Assembly (NCBI GenBank): GCA_020638955.1
Contig: JACKHO010000009.1
Span: 1-64,000 of the forward strand
Direction of reading: 5' to 3'
Length of the DNA stretch: 64,000 nt
Source of the DNA: Planctomycetaceae bacterium
GTDB taxonomy: Bacteria > Planctomycetota > Planctomycetia > Planctomycetales > Planctomycetaceae
Positions 46,841-55,352 of this stretch are shown here, in pieces (within the stretch, counting starts at the first letter, position 1; each line of letters begins with the position of its first letter). Under the pieces are notes generated by a model that ran no database searches, was not told where the DNA came from, and saw only the letters and a list, made by a program, of their open reading frames with translations. Made by a program: the position numbers and the translations under genes.

Positions 46841-47181
46841 GCATTCGCTCAAAAGTTGTGGGAAATGGCCGTGGCACACGAACCAATCGACGTTGGTATC
46901 ATGCAGGATTGATGGCGGCACGGCAAACGCTTCGACCAATTCTTCCCGCTGCCCGATGAAATCACTCGCCTTTTGGACCTCACAGGTCTAAATTCGCTGT
47001 CAGTAGGCCGGACCGCAGGCCGCAACAAATTGCCGGAACTCCACAAACGACAAGAGAGCATTCCAAAGAGTGTATGTTTGATGGGCGAGGTTGCCGCGGC
47101 CGAAGTTCCGGCAGCGCATCAGTTTGATCCGGTCCGGCCTACGTACCAGAAGAGTCAATCAACTGTCGAAGAGGTTCAACT

Positions 47182-47658
47182 ATGGCAACGCCGCAAGTTG
47201 GCAAGAAAGCACCGGCCATCAATCTTCCCATGTCACCCGCAGGCAAATTCAAGCTGAGTGATCAGAAAGGGAAATACGTCGTCCTATATTTTTACCCACG
47301 GGACAATACACCAGGCTGCACCCAGGAAGCGTGCGACTTTCGCGATCATCTCGCCGGCAGCAAGGCGAAAGACACCGTGGTGGTGGGCATCAGCACCGAC
47401 AGCGTGACCTCGCATGTCAAATTCAGCGGGAAGTTTGAGCTCACCTTCCCGCTGCTCGCCGACGAAGACCATGCCGTTGCCGAGAAATACGGCGTATGGG
47501 TGGAAAAGAAGAACTACGGCAAAACCTACATGGGACTGCAGCGGTCGACATTCCTCATCGACCCCGAAGGCAAGGTGGCCCACATCTGGCCGGAAGTGAA
47601 GGTCAAGGGGCACGTCGCCGAGGTCGCGGAAAAGCTGGAAGAACTGCGAAAAGGTTGA
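47182..47658 (+). CDS. bcp: Thioredoxin-dependent peroxiredoxin, Bcp/PrxQ type
   Basis: A 158-residue peroxiredoxin. FYPRDNTPGCTQEACDFRDHL holds the peroxidatic Cys46 and resolving Cys51 in the CxxxxC spacing of Bcp/PrxQ. STFLIDPEGKVAHIWPEVKVKGHVAEV completes the fold. The ATG is preceded by AGAGG at 7 nt. It detoxifies hydroperoxides in the cytoplasm; no neighbouring redox partner is present. Confidence 0.96.
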   Translation: MATPQVGKKAPAINLPMSPAGKFKLSDQKGKYVVLYFYPRDNTPGCTQEACDFRDHLAGSKAKDTVVVGISTDSVTSHVKFSGKFELTFPLLADEDHAVAEKYGVWVEKKNYGKTYMGLQRSTFLIDPEGKVAHIWPEVKVKGHVAEVAEKLEELRKG

Positions 47659-47873
47659 TCTGGTCGATGCTAAACCGCACGGATTTGCCGATTCGCCGCC
47701 CTCAGAGCCTTCAATTCGGCCTGTCGGCCTCGGACCGCTTGCAAATCCTGTGGGATGTCGAGATACTTCCCTCCGAAGCAACTTCGGTGGCTTCGGCACT
47801 TTGGCGTAACCTTTTTCCTTCACAGGAGATGACGTTCCCGCGAAGTGTGTTTTAACCGTGAGCAAGCGGTTAC

Positions 47874-47962
47874 GGAGAGATGGCAGAGTGGCCGAATGCG
47901 CATCATTGCTAATGATGTGTCCCTTTCAACGGGGACCGCGGGTTCGAATCCCGCTCTCTCCG
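47874..47962 (+). tRNA. tRNA-Ser (anticodon GCT)
   Basis: An 89-nt class II tRNA: acceptor GGAGAGA with TCTCTCC, anticodon stem-loop CATCA-TTGCTAA-TGATG showing GCT, a long variable arm (GTCCCTTTCAACGGGGAC region), T arm CGCGG-GTTCGAATC-CCGC, discriminator G. CCA is not encoded. An integrase gene lies 258 bp past its 3' end, so it is a likely insertion site. Confidence 0.95.
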
Positions 47963-48020
47963 CATTCATTTGCGAACTGGTTGCAAGTGACTTGCAGTTA
48001 GGCAGTTACGACCACGAGTC

Positions 48021-48060
48021 TGATTGACACAGTAGAACTGTGCCAAAACTGTGTCAATCA
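48021..48060. repeat. 13-bp perfect inverted repeat next to tRNA-Ser and integrase
   Basis: TGATTGACACAGT (48021-48033) and ACTGTGTCAATCA (48048-48060) are perfect complements with a 14-nt centre that holds a third, imperfect copy (ACTGTGCCA). No T-run follows on either strand. Position between the tRNA and the integrase 3' end suggests an attachment or arm site. Confidence 0.6.
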
Positions 48061-48220
48061 AACTCTCCATGGAACTGGTCATGAGTTGGGCTTCTCTGAG
48101 ATTTTGGGAGTGATGACTCTCGGTTAAGTGGTTTACGTCCTGGTTCCTGGAATCGCGACCAAAGCCGAATGCCTGCTGGCATTCCAAGAGGATCAGGATC
48201 GGTTCAAAAATGTTCTGGAC

Positions 48221-49447
48221 TCACCGTGAGTCTGGAACGCTGCTGCTTCCGTTGTGCGTGTGCCCGTTCGTACTGAGACGAGCCATTTGCCTTTGTGATT
48301 CTTCATCGTGCAGGTGGTAATAGCGATGGACCATTTTGCTGTCACGATGGCCCAGCCAGGACATCAGCATCCGTTCGGGGATCGCAACATTCGCACAGGC
48401 CGAACAGAAGTAATGCCGAAATGAGTGCAGCCTGCCATCGATGAATCCGGGCTCATCCGTCTCGTTTGGAAAATTCTCTGCGAGAGGCGTCAACACGTCG
48501 CGAATCAGAATTCGACGCACCGTGTCGGGCTTGATCTTTCCACCAAGCGGTCCATGGAAGACGCGACCATCCTTGGCGCGCACGATGTCCAGCAAAATTG
48601 GGCGTAGCTCTGGATGAATCGGAAAGGAACGGCTGTAGCCAGACTTTGTGGTTCTTCGTTCACGTGAACGTTTCTTCTGCGATGTACTTTCATCAGTTAG
48701 CGTGATCATGTCTCGCTGAAAGTCAATATCCGTCCATCGCAGGTTGGCCAGCTCACTAATGCGAAGCCCTGTTGTTGAGAGTGCCAGCACCACGACTCGC
48801 AACCATTGCAACTCCGGTATCTCACAGTGAATCAAAATTGCCTCCACTTCTTCCTGGCGCCAACAGTACGTGTCGGTCCCCTGAGGTTTCCGCATGGGAT
48901 AAGGAAACAACGCATCAGAAGGAAGATGTTCGTGCTGCACGAGGAACTTCAGGACCTGCTTCAGCGTGTTCAGTTCCAGATACTCCGTTGCATAAGCGTA
49001 CGATTCGCCGTCCAGCCAGCTAGCATACGCATCGAACGTTTGTCGGATGACTTGGTTCCAATACTGCAGTTTCCGCCCTTGAGCGAACGCCAGAAACTTG
49101 TCCAGCACCGGTCGATAACGTTTGGCCGTTGACGCTTGGGGACCGCCGGCGACTCGTGGTCGTTTCACATACTGTTCATATAATTGACGCCCCGTGGCGA
49201 AGTCGAGCAACTTCGACCGTTCCGTTTTGAGCAGTGAGCAATCTGCAAGTCCGTGCTCCACCGCCATCGTAAGGTCGAGTTCCTTCAATGCCTCGATTGC
49301 GTCAGCTCTGTCACGACTCTCCAGGGTATGACGTCCCAAGGGAGGATCATTGCTGCGGCCATCGGCTTGATAGACTCCGTTACGTGTTCCCAACAGCCAG
49401 CGATAGTATTGGCAGGAAACTTCCTCCTTCTTTTTCTGTTTTGGCAT
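48221..49447 (-). CDS. Tyrosine site-specific integrase
   Basis: A 408-residue integrase starting at the ATG at 49447 with AAGGAG 8 nt upstream; the frame continues upstream without family similarity. A core-binding domain (LDKFLAFAQGRKLQYWNQVI, then YLELNTLKQVLKFLVQHEHLP) precedes the catalytic domain, in which the Arg of LSTTGLRISELANLRW, the H-x-x-R of HSFRHYF, the His in LGHRDSKMVHRYYHL and the nucleophilic Tyr are all present. It is not closely similar to the tRNA-Arg integrase. It lies next to tRNA-Ser, the probable attachment site, and 38 bp downstream of the excisionase-like gene. Confidence 0.92.
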   Translation of the reverse strand: MPKQKKKEEVSCQYYRWLLGTRNGVYQADGRSNDPPLGRHTLESRDRADAIEALKELDLTMAVEHGLADCSLLKTERSKLLDFATGRQLYEQYVKRPRVAGGPQASTAKRYRPVLDKFLAFAQGRKLQYWNQVIRQTFDAYASWLDGESYAYATEYLELNTLKQVLKFLVQHEHLPSDALFPYPMRKPQGTDTYCWRQEEVEAILIHCEIPELQWLRVVVLALSTTGLRISELANLRWTDIDFQRDMITLTDESTSQKKRSRERRTTKSGYSRSFPIHPELRPILLDIVRAKDGRVFHGPLGGKIKPDTVRRILIRDVLTPLAENFPNETDEPGFIDGRLHSFRHYFCSACANVAIPERMLMSWLGHRDSKMVHRYYHLHDEESQRQMARLSTNGHTHNGSSSVPDSR

Positions 49448-49484
49448 GGTACCAACTCCTTGGTTGAATTGCGTTTGTTTTCGT

Positions 49485-49742
49485 TCAATAGCGTTTCTGT
49501 TTCCAACGTGCCTTGGGACCTCGGCGCACCTCTCTGTGGGATGGGGCGGCAATTTCTGGAATATCGTCAGCGCGGGAAGCAAAGGGGGCGTCGACCGGAA
49601 TCATTAGCTTCGTCCGTGGCCCCCCTGGTTGAATGGCAATGATGCCACCCGTCCGAATCCTTCGGCGCACGGTAGAGATGGATAGCCCGAGTGCTTGGCT
49701 GGCTTCCTCAACTGACCAATACTTCTTGTCCATCAATTCCAT
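49485..49742 (-). CDS. Excisionase-like helix-turn-helix protein
   Basis: A small protein with KYWSVEEASQALGLSISTVRRRIRTGGIIAIQPGG, a MerR/excisionase-type HTH_17 domain whose wing is followed by PRTKLMIPVDAP, the usual end of this domain. The C-terminus is a basic tail. The start is uncertain: ATG at 49742 (used here), ATG at 49733 or GTG at 49775. It lies directly upstream of the integrase in the same direction, as expected for a recombination directionality factor; that role is inference. Confidence 0.72.
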   Translation of the reverse strand: MELMDKKYWSVEEASQALGLSISTVRRRIRTGGIIAIQPGGPRTKLMIPVDAPFASRADDIPEIAAPSHREVRRGPKARWKQKRY

Positions 49743-49855
49743 GCCACGAATCTCATTGAAGTGTTCGACGAACACAAATCATTGAGATTCGGGAGAAAAC
49801 AAGTAGGACAATTGGTCGTGAGGATTTGTCCAAATCAGGGCCGATGCGGGCTCAG

Positions 49856-50983
49856 CTAATTGTTGAGAGCGCCCCAATCATCGCCCAGGCGATCCCGCAA
49901 ATTACGGAGGTCGCGTTGGATGGTCTTGTCATCGACATGAAGAAATTGAGCGAATGCAGAGACCAGCTTTGTCTTGCATCGCGACAGACCGGACGGAAAG
50001 GTTGAATGCAGCGCTCGCCAGTAGTGATAAACGATGCTGAGTCGCCCATATTGCGGTAATCTGGCTTGTGAAGCGTTATCTCTACTGATTATCTCTAGCC
50101 ATTCGTCGATTCTTGAGCCAGCGAGAACGCCCCGAGCGTCGTTCATCATCTCAACAAGTAGCCCCATTCCCTGAACCGGAAAATATCCTGGAAGTTTTAT
50201 CATACACTCAGGCATCGCCTGCCCTCCTGCACCAAAGTGCGGTCCCAAGGGTACCGGAAATCCCGGTGCCTCAAGCCGCTCAAGGTGCCAGTCCTGATAA
50301 AACTGATTCAGCGAATTCTGTACGCTTTCCGTCGAGAAATTTCCATGTTCAAGCTCACGACGCGATGGAGGTCGGTTGATGCCGTGAGCTGACAACAATT
50401 GGATCATCTCACGCTGCTCCTCGTGGAATTGTTGATTCGAAATCAGCCACCCCACAAAGCAAACCATATGCCGGTTGATCTCAGCCAAATAGCCGCCAAG
50501 TCTGCGTTCCATCTCGTTGATTTCTGCACGCGACATAGTGCGACTTCCGCTCCACAAGTCCACGCGTAGCGATTCGAGTGACGATGTGCTTAGAAATGGG
50601 AAGGAAAACGATGCGCGATTCCAAAAACCTGTCGCCCCCACATCCGAGGCAAGACGTGCCAATCGCTGAGCCGAAATTAACTGTTGGTCGTTCAGACGAT
50701 TTCGCCCGATCTCGTCCTCAACGAGGTTGAGCAATTCCGTCGGGATTGCGAGTTGCAGGCCACCAGAAATCTGTGCGACGACACGAGAATCATTATCGCC
50801 AGATCCGACATTGCCATCCGCTTCATCTCCATGCGTGGCTTCGTCACTTTGGGTGGAAGCCTGGAGGAAACGCCATTCGCCATTTTCGAGATTCGGATCG
50901 CGCACATAGGCGCGCCCTTTCCGCAACGGAGGACCTAAAATGAACCCGGAACTCAACGGAACACGATCATTCGAATCTGTCAC
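49856..50983 (-). CDS. Unknown 375-residue protein of the tRNA-Ser element
   Basis: I do not recognise this protein. The GTG at 50983 has GGAGG upstream. No signal peptide or membrane segments. The first 75 residues include an acidic, low-complexity stretch (DEATHGDEADGNVGSGDND). The middle is helical (RAEINEMERRLGGYLAEINRHMVCFVGWL). The C-terminus (RCKTKLVSAFAQFLHVDDKTIQRDLRNLRDRLG) could be a helix-turn-helix DNA-binding domain. It lies on the same strand upstream of the excisionase-like gene and is probably the element's regulator or replication protein; no stronger claim is possible. Confidence 0.5.
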   Translation of the reverse strand: MTDSNDRVPLSSGFILGPPLRKGRAYVRDPNLENGEWRFLQASTQSDEATHGDEADGNVGSGDNDSRVVAQISGGLQLAIPTELLNLVEDEIGRNRLNDQQLISAQRLARLASDVGATGFWNRASFSFPFLSTSSLESLRVDLWSGSRTMSRAEINEMERRLGGYLAEINRHMVCFVGWLISNQQFHEEQREMIQLLSAHGINRPPSRRELEHGNFSTESVQNSLNQFYQDWHLERLEAPGFPVPLGPHFGAGGQAMPECMIKLPGYFPVQGMGLLVEMMNDARGVLAGSRIDEWLEIISRDNASQARLPQYGRLSIVYHYWRALHSTFPSGLSRCKTKLVSAFAQFLHVDDKTIQRDLRNLRDRLGDDWGALNN

Positions 50984-51359
50984 TCTTCGCCTCCGTGTTC
51001 CCGTTAAATGGGATAGTCAGTTTCTCTTGGCCGGTGCCTTTCTCGACTGGCACAATTGTCCATGATGGTTGTCTACTTTCGACGGCCATCTCGATCGAGT
51101 AGACAAACGATACGACTTTCGCTGCATAAAGTTAAGGGGACACCTGAAAAACGACTGCACAATTGGACTCTGAATGCTATACCACTGCACTCACTAAGAC
51201 TTGCCGCATTCTTGGCCTCAATTTAGCTCCTCGGGGATTGTCACCCCTGATTTTGAGGGTCCGACGTCGAAAACTACGATTTCTCGCGACTGGCGTTGCC
51301 CGGAGCCACTGACACGTCGCTCGTTTCCAGCGCGGCCTCACTTGAATAGGAGCGTCAGC

Positions 51360-51404
51360 ATGACGGAGAAACCAATACGGCTTCTGAATGCGCGCGGCAG
51401 TTAG
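51360..51404 (+). CDS. Possible 14-residue leader peptide
   Basis: AGGAG with 7-nt spacing precedes an ATG at 51360 that opens MTEKPIRLLNARGS, ending TAG at 51402-51404. The stop codon overlaps the left arm of the 51403-51419 palindrome. It could be a leader peptide for the regulator gene or chance; the only evidence is the ribosome site and placement. Confidence 0.25.
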   Translation: MTEKPIRLLNARGS

Positions 51405-51419
51405 GACAGGATCTGTCCT
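51403..51419. promoter_or_regulatory. Palindrome upstream of the WYL regulator gene
   Basis: AGGACAG-GAT-CTGTCCT is a perfect 7-3-7 inverted repeat 87 bp upstream of the WYL gene start. Symmetry and size fit an operator for a dimeric HTH regulator. There is no T-run on the plus strand, so it is not a standard terminator. Confidence 0.45.
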
Positions 51420-51506
51420 GCCTGTGAGATACCGTGTTCGTGTAAGTAACTTTGCAATCCCTTTGCAGCAGTGTACGCTAACTGGAGCTCAGAAAGGCGT
51501 GTGGGT

Positions 51507-52490
51507 ATGACTGATGCGGTGCCGTTCATTCGACAGTGGGGCTTGCTACGAAAGCTGACGGCGCGAGGTGCCCTTTGGACGCTGAGAGAGTTAGCCGACG
51601 ATTTCGGCGTCACCACCAAAACAATTCGTCGCGACTTGGATGCACTTTCTTTGGTCGGGTTTCGCACAGAGGAACGTGTTGGCCCGCACGGGGAGAAGTC
51701 TTGGCGTATCGAGACGGACAGTATTCTGTCGGGCCTGGTTTTCGACTTCGAAGAAGCGACGGCATTGTACCTAGGCCGTCGATTTCTCGAACCGCTCGCA
51801 GGAACTCCGTTGTGGGATGCAGCCCAACGAGCGTTTCGAAAGCTAGAACTTGGCTTCGGTAAGCAGGCGCTCACTTACCTCGACAAGTTCGCTACCGCGT
51901 TCCACCAGACGGCAGTCGGTGGCAGCGATTACTCGGCACGCGGAGATATGATCGACCAGTTAATGATCGGCGTTGAAGATCGTTGCGTCTGCGCGTTGGA
52001 CTATCAATCGTCGATGGCGGACAGCGCCAGCATCGTCCACGTACATCCCTACGGGTTTGTTTATCATCGATCCTCGCTCTATCTCGTCGCGTTCGCTCCG
52101 CATCGCGATCAACTCCGGCACTACAAGGTTGACCGCATCAATTCCGTGAACGTGACCAGCAAGTGTTTTGACCGCCCGTCGGACTTTCAGCTGGCCGATC
52201 ATCTCACTGGAACATTTGGCGTGTACCACTCCAATGATCCCCCCCATCAGGTTCGTATTCGGTTCAATCAGGACGCAGCTCAATACATCCGCGAGCACCG
52301 CTGGCATCCCAGCCAAACCCTCACCGACCAACCCGACGGAAGCATCCTCGTGGAGCTGCAACTGACGGACCTGCATGAAGTCAAAGCCTGGGTGCTGAGC
52401 TTCGGGGCGAAAGCTGTGGTCGAGTGTCCAGAGGAGTTGCGGAAGTTGGTGTCCGTCGACCTTCAGTCACTTCGGGAGTTCTACAAATGA
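51507..52490 (+). CDS. HTH-WYL transcriptional regulator of the CRISPR-Cas locus
   Basis: A 327-residue regulator. The ATG at 51507 is chosen because AGAAAGG lies 9 nt upstream; an ATG at 51471 is possible. The N-terminal winged HTH is ALWTLRELADDFGVTTKTIRRDLDALSLVGF. The middle holds a WYL domain: ALDYQSSM, then HVHPYGFVYHRSSLYLVAFAPHRDQLRHYKVDRI, with Leu in place of the Trp. A WCX-type C-terminal domain (VRIRFNQDAAQYIREHRWHPSQ, then ELQLTDLHEVKAWVLSFG) follows. WYL proteins are recurrent CRISPR-associated regulators that sense nucleic acid or nucleotide ligands. It is co-directional with, and 64 bp from, the next gene. Confidence 0.88.
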   Translation: MTDAVPFIRQWGLLRKLTARGALWTLRELADDFGVTTKTIRRDLDALSLVGFRTEERVGPHGEKSWRIETDSILSGLVFDFEEATALYLGRRFLEPLAGTPLWDAAQRAFRKLELGFGKQALTYLDKFATAFHQTAVGGSDYSARGDMIDQLMIGVEDRCVCALDYQSSMADSASIVHVHPYGFVYHRSSLYLVAFAPHRDQLRHYKVDRINSVNVTSKCFDRPSDFQLADHLTGTFGVYHSNDPPHQVRIRFNQDAAQYIREHRWHPSQTLTDQPDGSILVELQLTDLHEVKAWVLSFGAKAVVECPEELRKLVSVDLQSLREFYK

Positions 52491-52554
52491 AGTGTCTGAT
52501 GCAGGTTAATGCTTCTTGGATTCCCTGCTCTTTCGCCACACAACGGAGCTAATC

Positions 52555-52761
52555 ATGAACATAGAGTCGCTCAAAAATACTTGGAAGATGTTCCAACGCG
52601 AGCACGGAGTTTCCGTGGACCGCATGCTGTGCAATCCCAGTTTACGAAGCGAATTTCTCGCTGCCATACGCTTAGTAATTCCCAACGCAGATGAGCAGCA
52701 AATTCTGTGGAGCGTCGTCAGACTGCGTAAGGGCAAAAAACTTCCGAGCGTTTTGAAGTAA
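52555..52761 (+). CDS. Small unknown protein between the WYL regulator and cas3
   Basis: The ATG at 52555 has GGAG with 7-nt spacing and gives 68 residues; an ATG at 52516 would add 13. The protein is helical and basic at its end (MFQREHGVSVDRMLCNPSLRSEF, then PNADEQQILWSVVRLRKGKKL). No known domain is recognised. It ends 11 bp before cas3 and is co-directional with it, so it is probably part of the cas operon. It could be a small subunit, a regulator or an unrelated resident. Coding status is supported by the ribosome site and tight packing. Confidence 0.6.
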   Translation: MNIESLKNTWKMFQREHGVSVDRMLCNPSLRSEFLAAIRLVIPNADEQQILWSVVRLRKGKKLPSVLK

Positions 52762-52772
52762 CAGAGGCAGTG

Positions 52773-55352
52773 ATGCAAGAGTTTTCCGAACTATTCACGA
52801 CGGCGTTTGGCGGCCATTTTTCGCCTTATCCGTATCAGCAGCGGCTGGCGACAACTACCTGCTGGCCGCAGGTGCTCAGTGTGCCAACGGGTGTGGGAAA
52901 AACGGCGGCCGCCGTGTTGACTTGGGTCTATCGGCGGCGATTTGCAGTTGAATCCATCAGGCAAGCCACTCCCCGGCGACTTGTCTACTGTCTGCCAATG
53001 CGCACGCTCGTTGAACAAACGCGAGATGCTGCCACAAAATGGTTAGAGCGACTGAGAATTGACGCCACGCAGGCGAACGGCATTGGCATTCACTTGCTGA
53101 TGGGTGGCGCAGACGATGGCAAATGGTACGAACATCCGGAGCGAGATGCCATTCTTATCGGCACGCAGGACATGTTGCTCTCGCGGGCGCTCAATCGCGG
53201 GTACGGGATGAGTCGGTATGCGTGGCCTGTGCAGTATGCCCTACTCAACAATGATTGCCAGTGGGTGATTGACGAAACGCAGTTAATGGGAGTGGGATTG
53301 ACGACGTCGGCACAGTTGGCGGGGCTGCGAACCAAACTGACGACGATTGGCAATTGTCCGACGTTGTGGATGTCCGCGACTCTGGACGTACAGACGTTGG
53401 CGACGGTGGATAATCCCGTGCCGGACGCAGGCGCATGGACGTACGAACGCCTCGAAGATGATGACCGCGCGGCAAAGTCTGTCGCGAGATTACTGACGGC
53501 GTCTAAGCCTTGTCAGTCGGCTGCAGTTTCGCTGTCGCCAGAGACTAAGAAGCAGTATGAGAAACAGCTTGCTGCGGAGGTGTTGCAAGCCCATCAGCCC
53601 AACACGTTGACGCTCGTTGTGATGAACCGAGTTACACGCGCTCAGGAGCTTTACACTGCAGTCGACGTTCTGCAAAAGAAGGCGAAGTCAACCGTCGATG
53701 TGAAACTGATTCACTCACGCTTCCGTCCATACGATCGTCAGAAAACTCAGCCCGAAGCACTGGATGAAGATTCCATTTCGGATGCCGGTCGCATCATAGT
53801 CGCAACACAGGCAATTGAAGCAGGCGTCGATGTTTCCTCAACGACGTTATTTACGGAGTTGGCTCCATGGTCGTCGCTGGTACAACGGTTTGGTCGTTGC
53901 AATCGACGGGGCGAATGCGGACTGGAGTGCGTTCCAGCGGCAAGCGTCCATTGGATCGACATTGACACCAGTGATGCCAAGAAGGCCATCGAACCGGCAT
54001 TACCGTACACACCAGAGGAACTCGACCGTGCTCGAACGGCAATCGCAGTCCTGGATGATGTTGGGCCACGGTCGCTGTCGGATGTCACTATTGAAGAACC
54101 GCGTCCGATTGTACATGTTTTGCGTCGCAAGGACCTCGTGGAACTCTTCGATACGACCCCCGATTTAAGCGGCAACGATCTTGACGTCTCGCGGTACATA
54201 CGTGACTCCGACGACACCGACGTGCAGGTTTACTGGCGGAATTGGGATCGAATTTCAGGTAAACGAGTGCCTCCACCAGAACACGAGGAGAAGGCAGGCG
54301 GCAAGAGATTTCCCGTGGCGCAGCGGGAGGAGCTTTGTTCCGTTGGCGTCAGTGCGTTCAAGGATTTCCTGCAAAAGCTTAAGAAGGGAGACAAAACAAA
54401 GTATCTCGCTTGGGTCTGGGATCCATTGGAGGCCACATGGGCGGAGTGTGAAGCGATTCGTCCCGGTATGACGATCCTACTGCACTGCACTGCGGGGGGG
54501 TACGACCATAAACTCGGCTGGACGGGTGAACACAAGCATGGACCAGTGGAAGGCTTCACGCCGTCGCTCGACGCGGAATGCCCCGAAGCCAATGATACCG
54601 ATGAAACCCAGGGGAAGGGGCAGCCGATGACTGTCGTGCAGCATCTGAAGGATGTCGGCACCGCGGCACAGACGCTTAGGGAAATGCTCTCCGAGATGCT
54701 CAAGATTAATCATTGGGATGCCATCGTACGCGCTGCATGGTGGCACGACGTTGGTAAATCTCACCCAGCGTTTCAAGGGGCAATGCAGGATGCAGCATCG
54801 AAGGCGGGCATTGAACTCGCAAATGATGAGGCCTGGGCGAAATCAGGCGTATCGACCGGTTATCTGGTGTACCAATTGCCCGGTGAGCACGTAGGAGACA
54901 AGCCGCAGCAGCGACCTGGCTTCCGTCACGAACTCGCCAGTGCTCTCGCCTGGTTGCAGCAGCATGATGGTGAGCCCGACGCCGACTTGGTGGCGTATCT
55001 GATCGCCGCGCATCACGGCAAAGTGCGGATGAGCATTCGGAGCATGCCGAACGAAAACAAGCCTTCAATGAATGACGGAACAGACCCGTTGTTCGCGCGA
55101 GGAATTTGGCAGAATGATGCATTGCCTCGCATCGAAATTGGTAACCAGGCAGGCGACATCTCTGAGCCGGTGACGCTGGATCTCGACCTAATGCAGCTTG
55201 GCGACTACGAGAACGCAAGCGGCGTATCGCGTCCCAGCTGGTTGGCCCGTACTTTAGCACTGCGCGATGAACTCGGCCCGTTTCAGCTCGCGTATCTAGA
55301 AACCCTTGTCCGCGTCGCCGACTGGCGCGGCAGCAGCAAGGAGTCGACATGA
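52773..55352 (+). CDS. cas3: Type I-G Cas3 helicase-nuclease (helicase first, HD last)
   Basis: An 859-residue protein; the ATG at 52773 has AGAGG upstream (a GTG one codon earlier is possible). It unwinds and degrades DNA recognised by the effector complex. The SF2 helicase comes first: Walker A in LSVPTGVGKTAAAVL (Lys43), motif II WVIDETQLMG (Asp167), and motif VI-like VQRFGRCNRRGE. The HD nuclease domain is C-terminal, with AAWWHDVGKSHPAFQGAM (His658-Asp659) and IAAHHGKVRMSI. This order is the reverse of type I-E and characteristic of the I-G (former I-U) Cas3. Its stop overlaps the csx17 start by ATGA. Confidence 0.95.
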   Translation: MQEFSELFTTAFGGHFSPYPYQQRLATTTCWPQVLSVPTGVGKTAAAVLTWVYRRRFAVESIRQATPRRLVYCLPMRTLVEQTRDAATKWLERLRIDATQANGIGIHLLMGGADDGKWYEHPERDAILIGTQDMLLSRALNRGYGMSRYAWPVQYALLNNDCQWVIDETQLMGVGLTTSAQLAGLRTKLTTIGNCPTLWMSATLDVQTLATVDNPVPDAGAWTYERLEDDDRAAKSVARLLTASKPCQSAAVSLSPETKKQYEKQLAAEVLQAHQPNTLTLVVMNRVTRAQELYTAVDVLQKKAKSTVDVKLIHSRFRPYDRQKTQPEALDEDSISDAGRIIVATQAIEAGVDVSSTTLFTELAPWSSLVQRFGRCNRRGECGLECVPAASVHWIDIDTSDAKKAIEPALPYTPEELDRARTAIAVLDDVGPRSLSDVTIEEPRPIVHVLRRKDLVELFDTTPDLSGNDLDVSRYIRDSDDTDVQVYWRNWDRISGKRVPPPEHEEKAGGKRFPVAQREELCSVGVSAFKDFLQKLKKGDKTKYLAWVWDPLEATWAECEAIRPGMTILLHCTAGGYDHKLGWTGEHKHGPVEGFTPSLDAECPEANDTDETQGKGQPMTVVQHLKDVGTAAQTLREMLSEMLKINHWDAIVRAAWWHDVGKSHPAFQGAMQDAASKAGIELANDEAWAKSGVSTGYLVYQLPGEHVGDKPQQRPGFRHELASALAWLQQHDGEPDADLVAYLIAAHHGKVRMSIRSMPNENKPSMNDGTDPLFARGIWQNDALPRIEIGNQAGDISEPVTLDLDLMQLGDYENASGVSRPSWLARTLALRDELGPFQLAYLETLVRVADWRGSSKEST

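Larger units (their letters stand above)
50984..51506. other. Intergenic region upstream of the CRISPR-Cas operon
   Basis: About 520 bp between the minus-strand unknown gene and the WYL regulator. It holds a 14-codon open frame with a good ribosome site and a strong palindrome (both listed separately). No other gene or RNA is recognised. Confidence 0.5.

Noticed and set aside
47659..47873. CCGAAG...CTTCGG repeats after bcp
   Set aside because: Short 6-bp complementarity in GC-rich DNA with no T-run; not called as a terminator.
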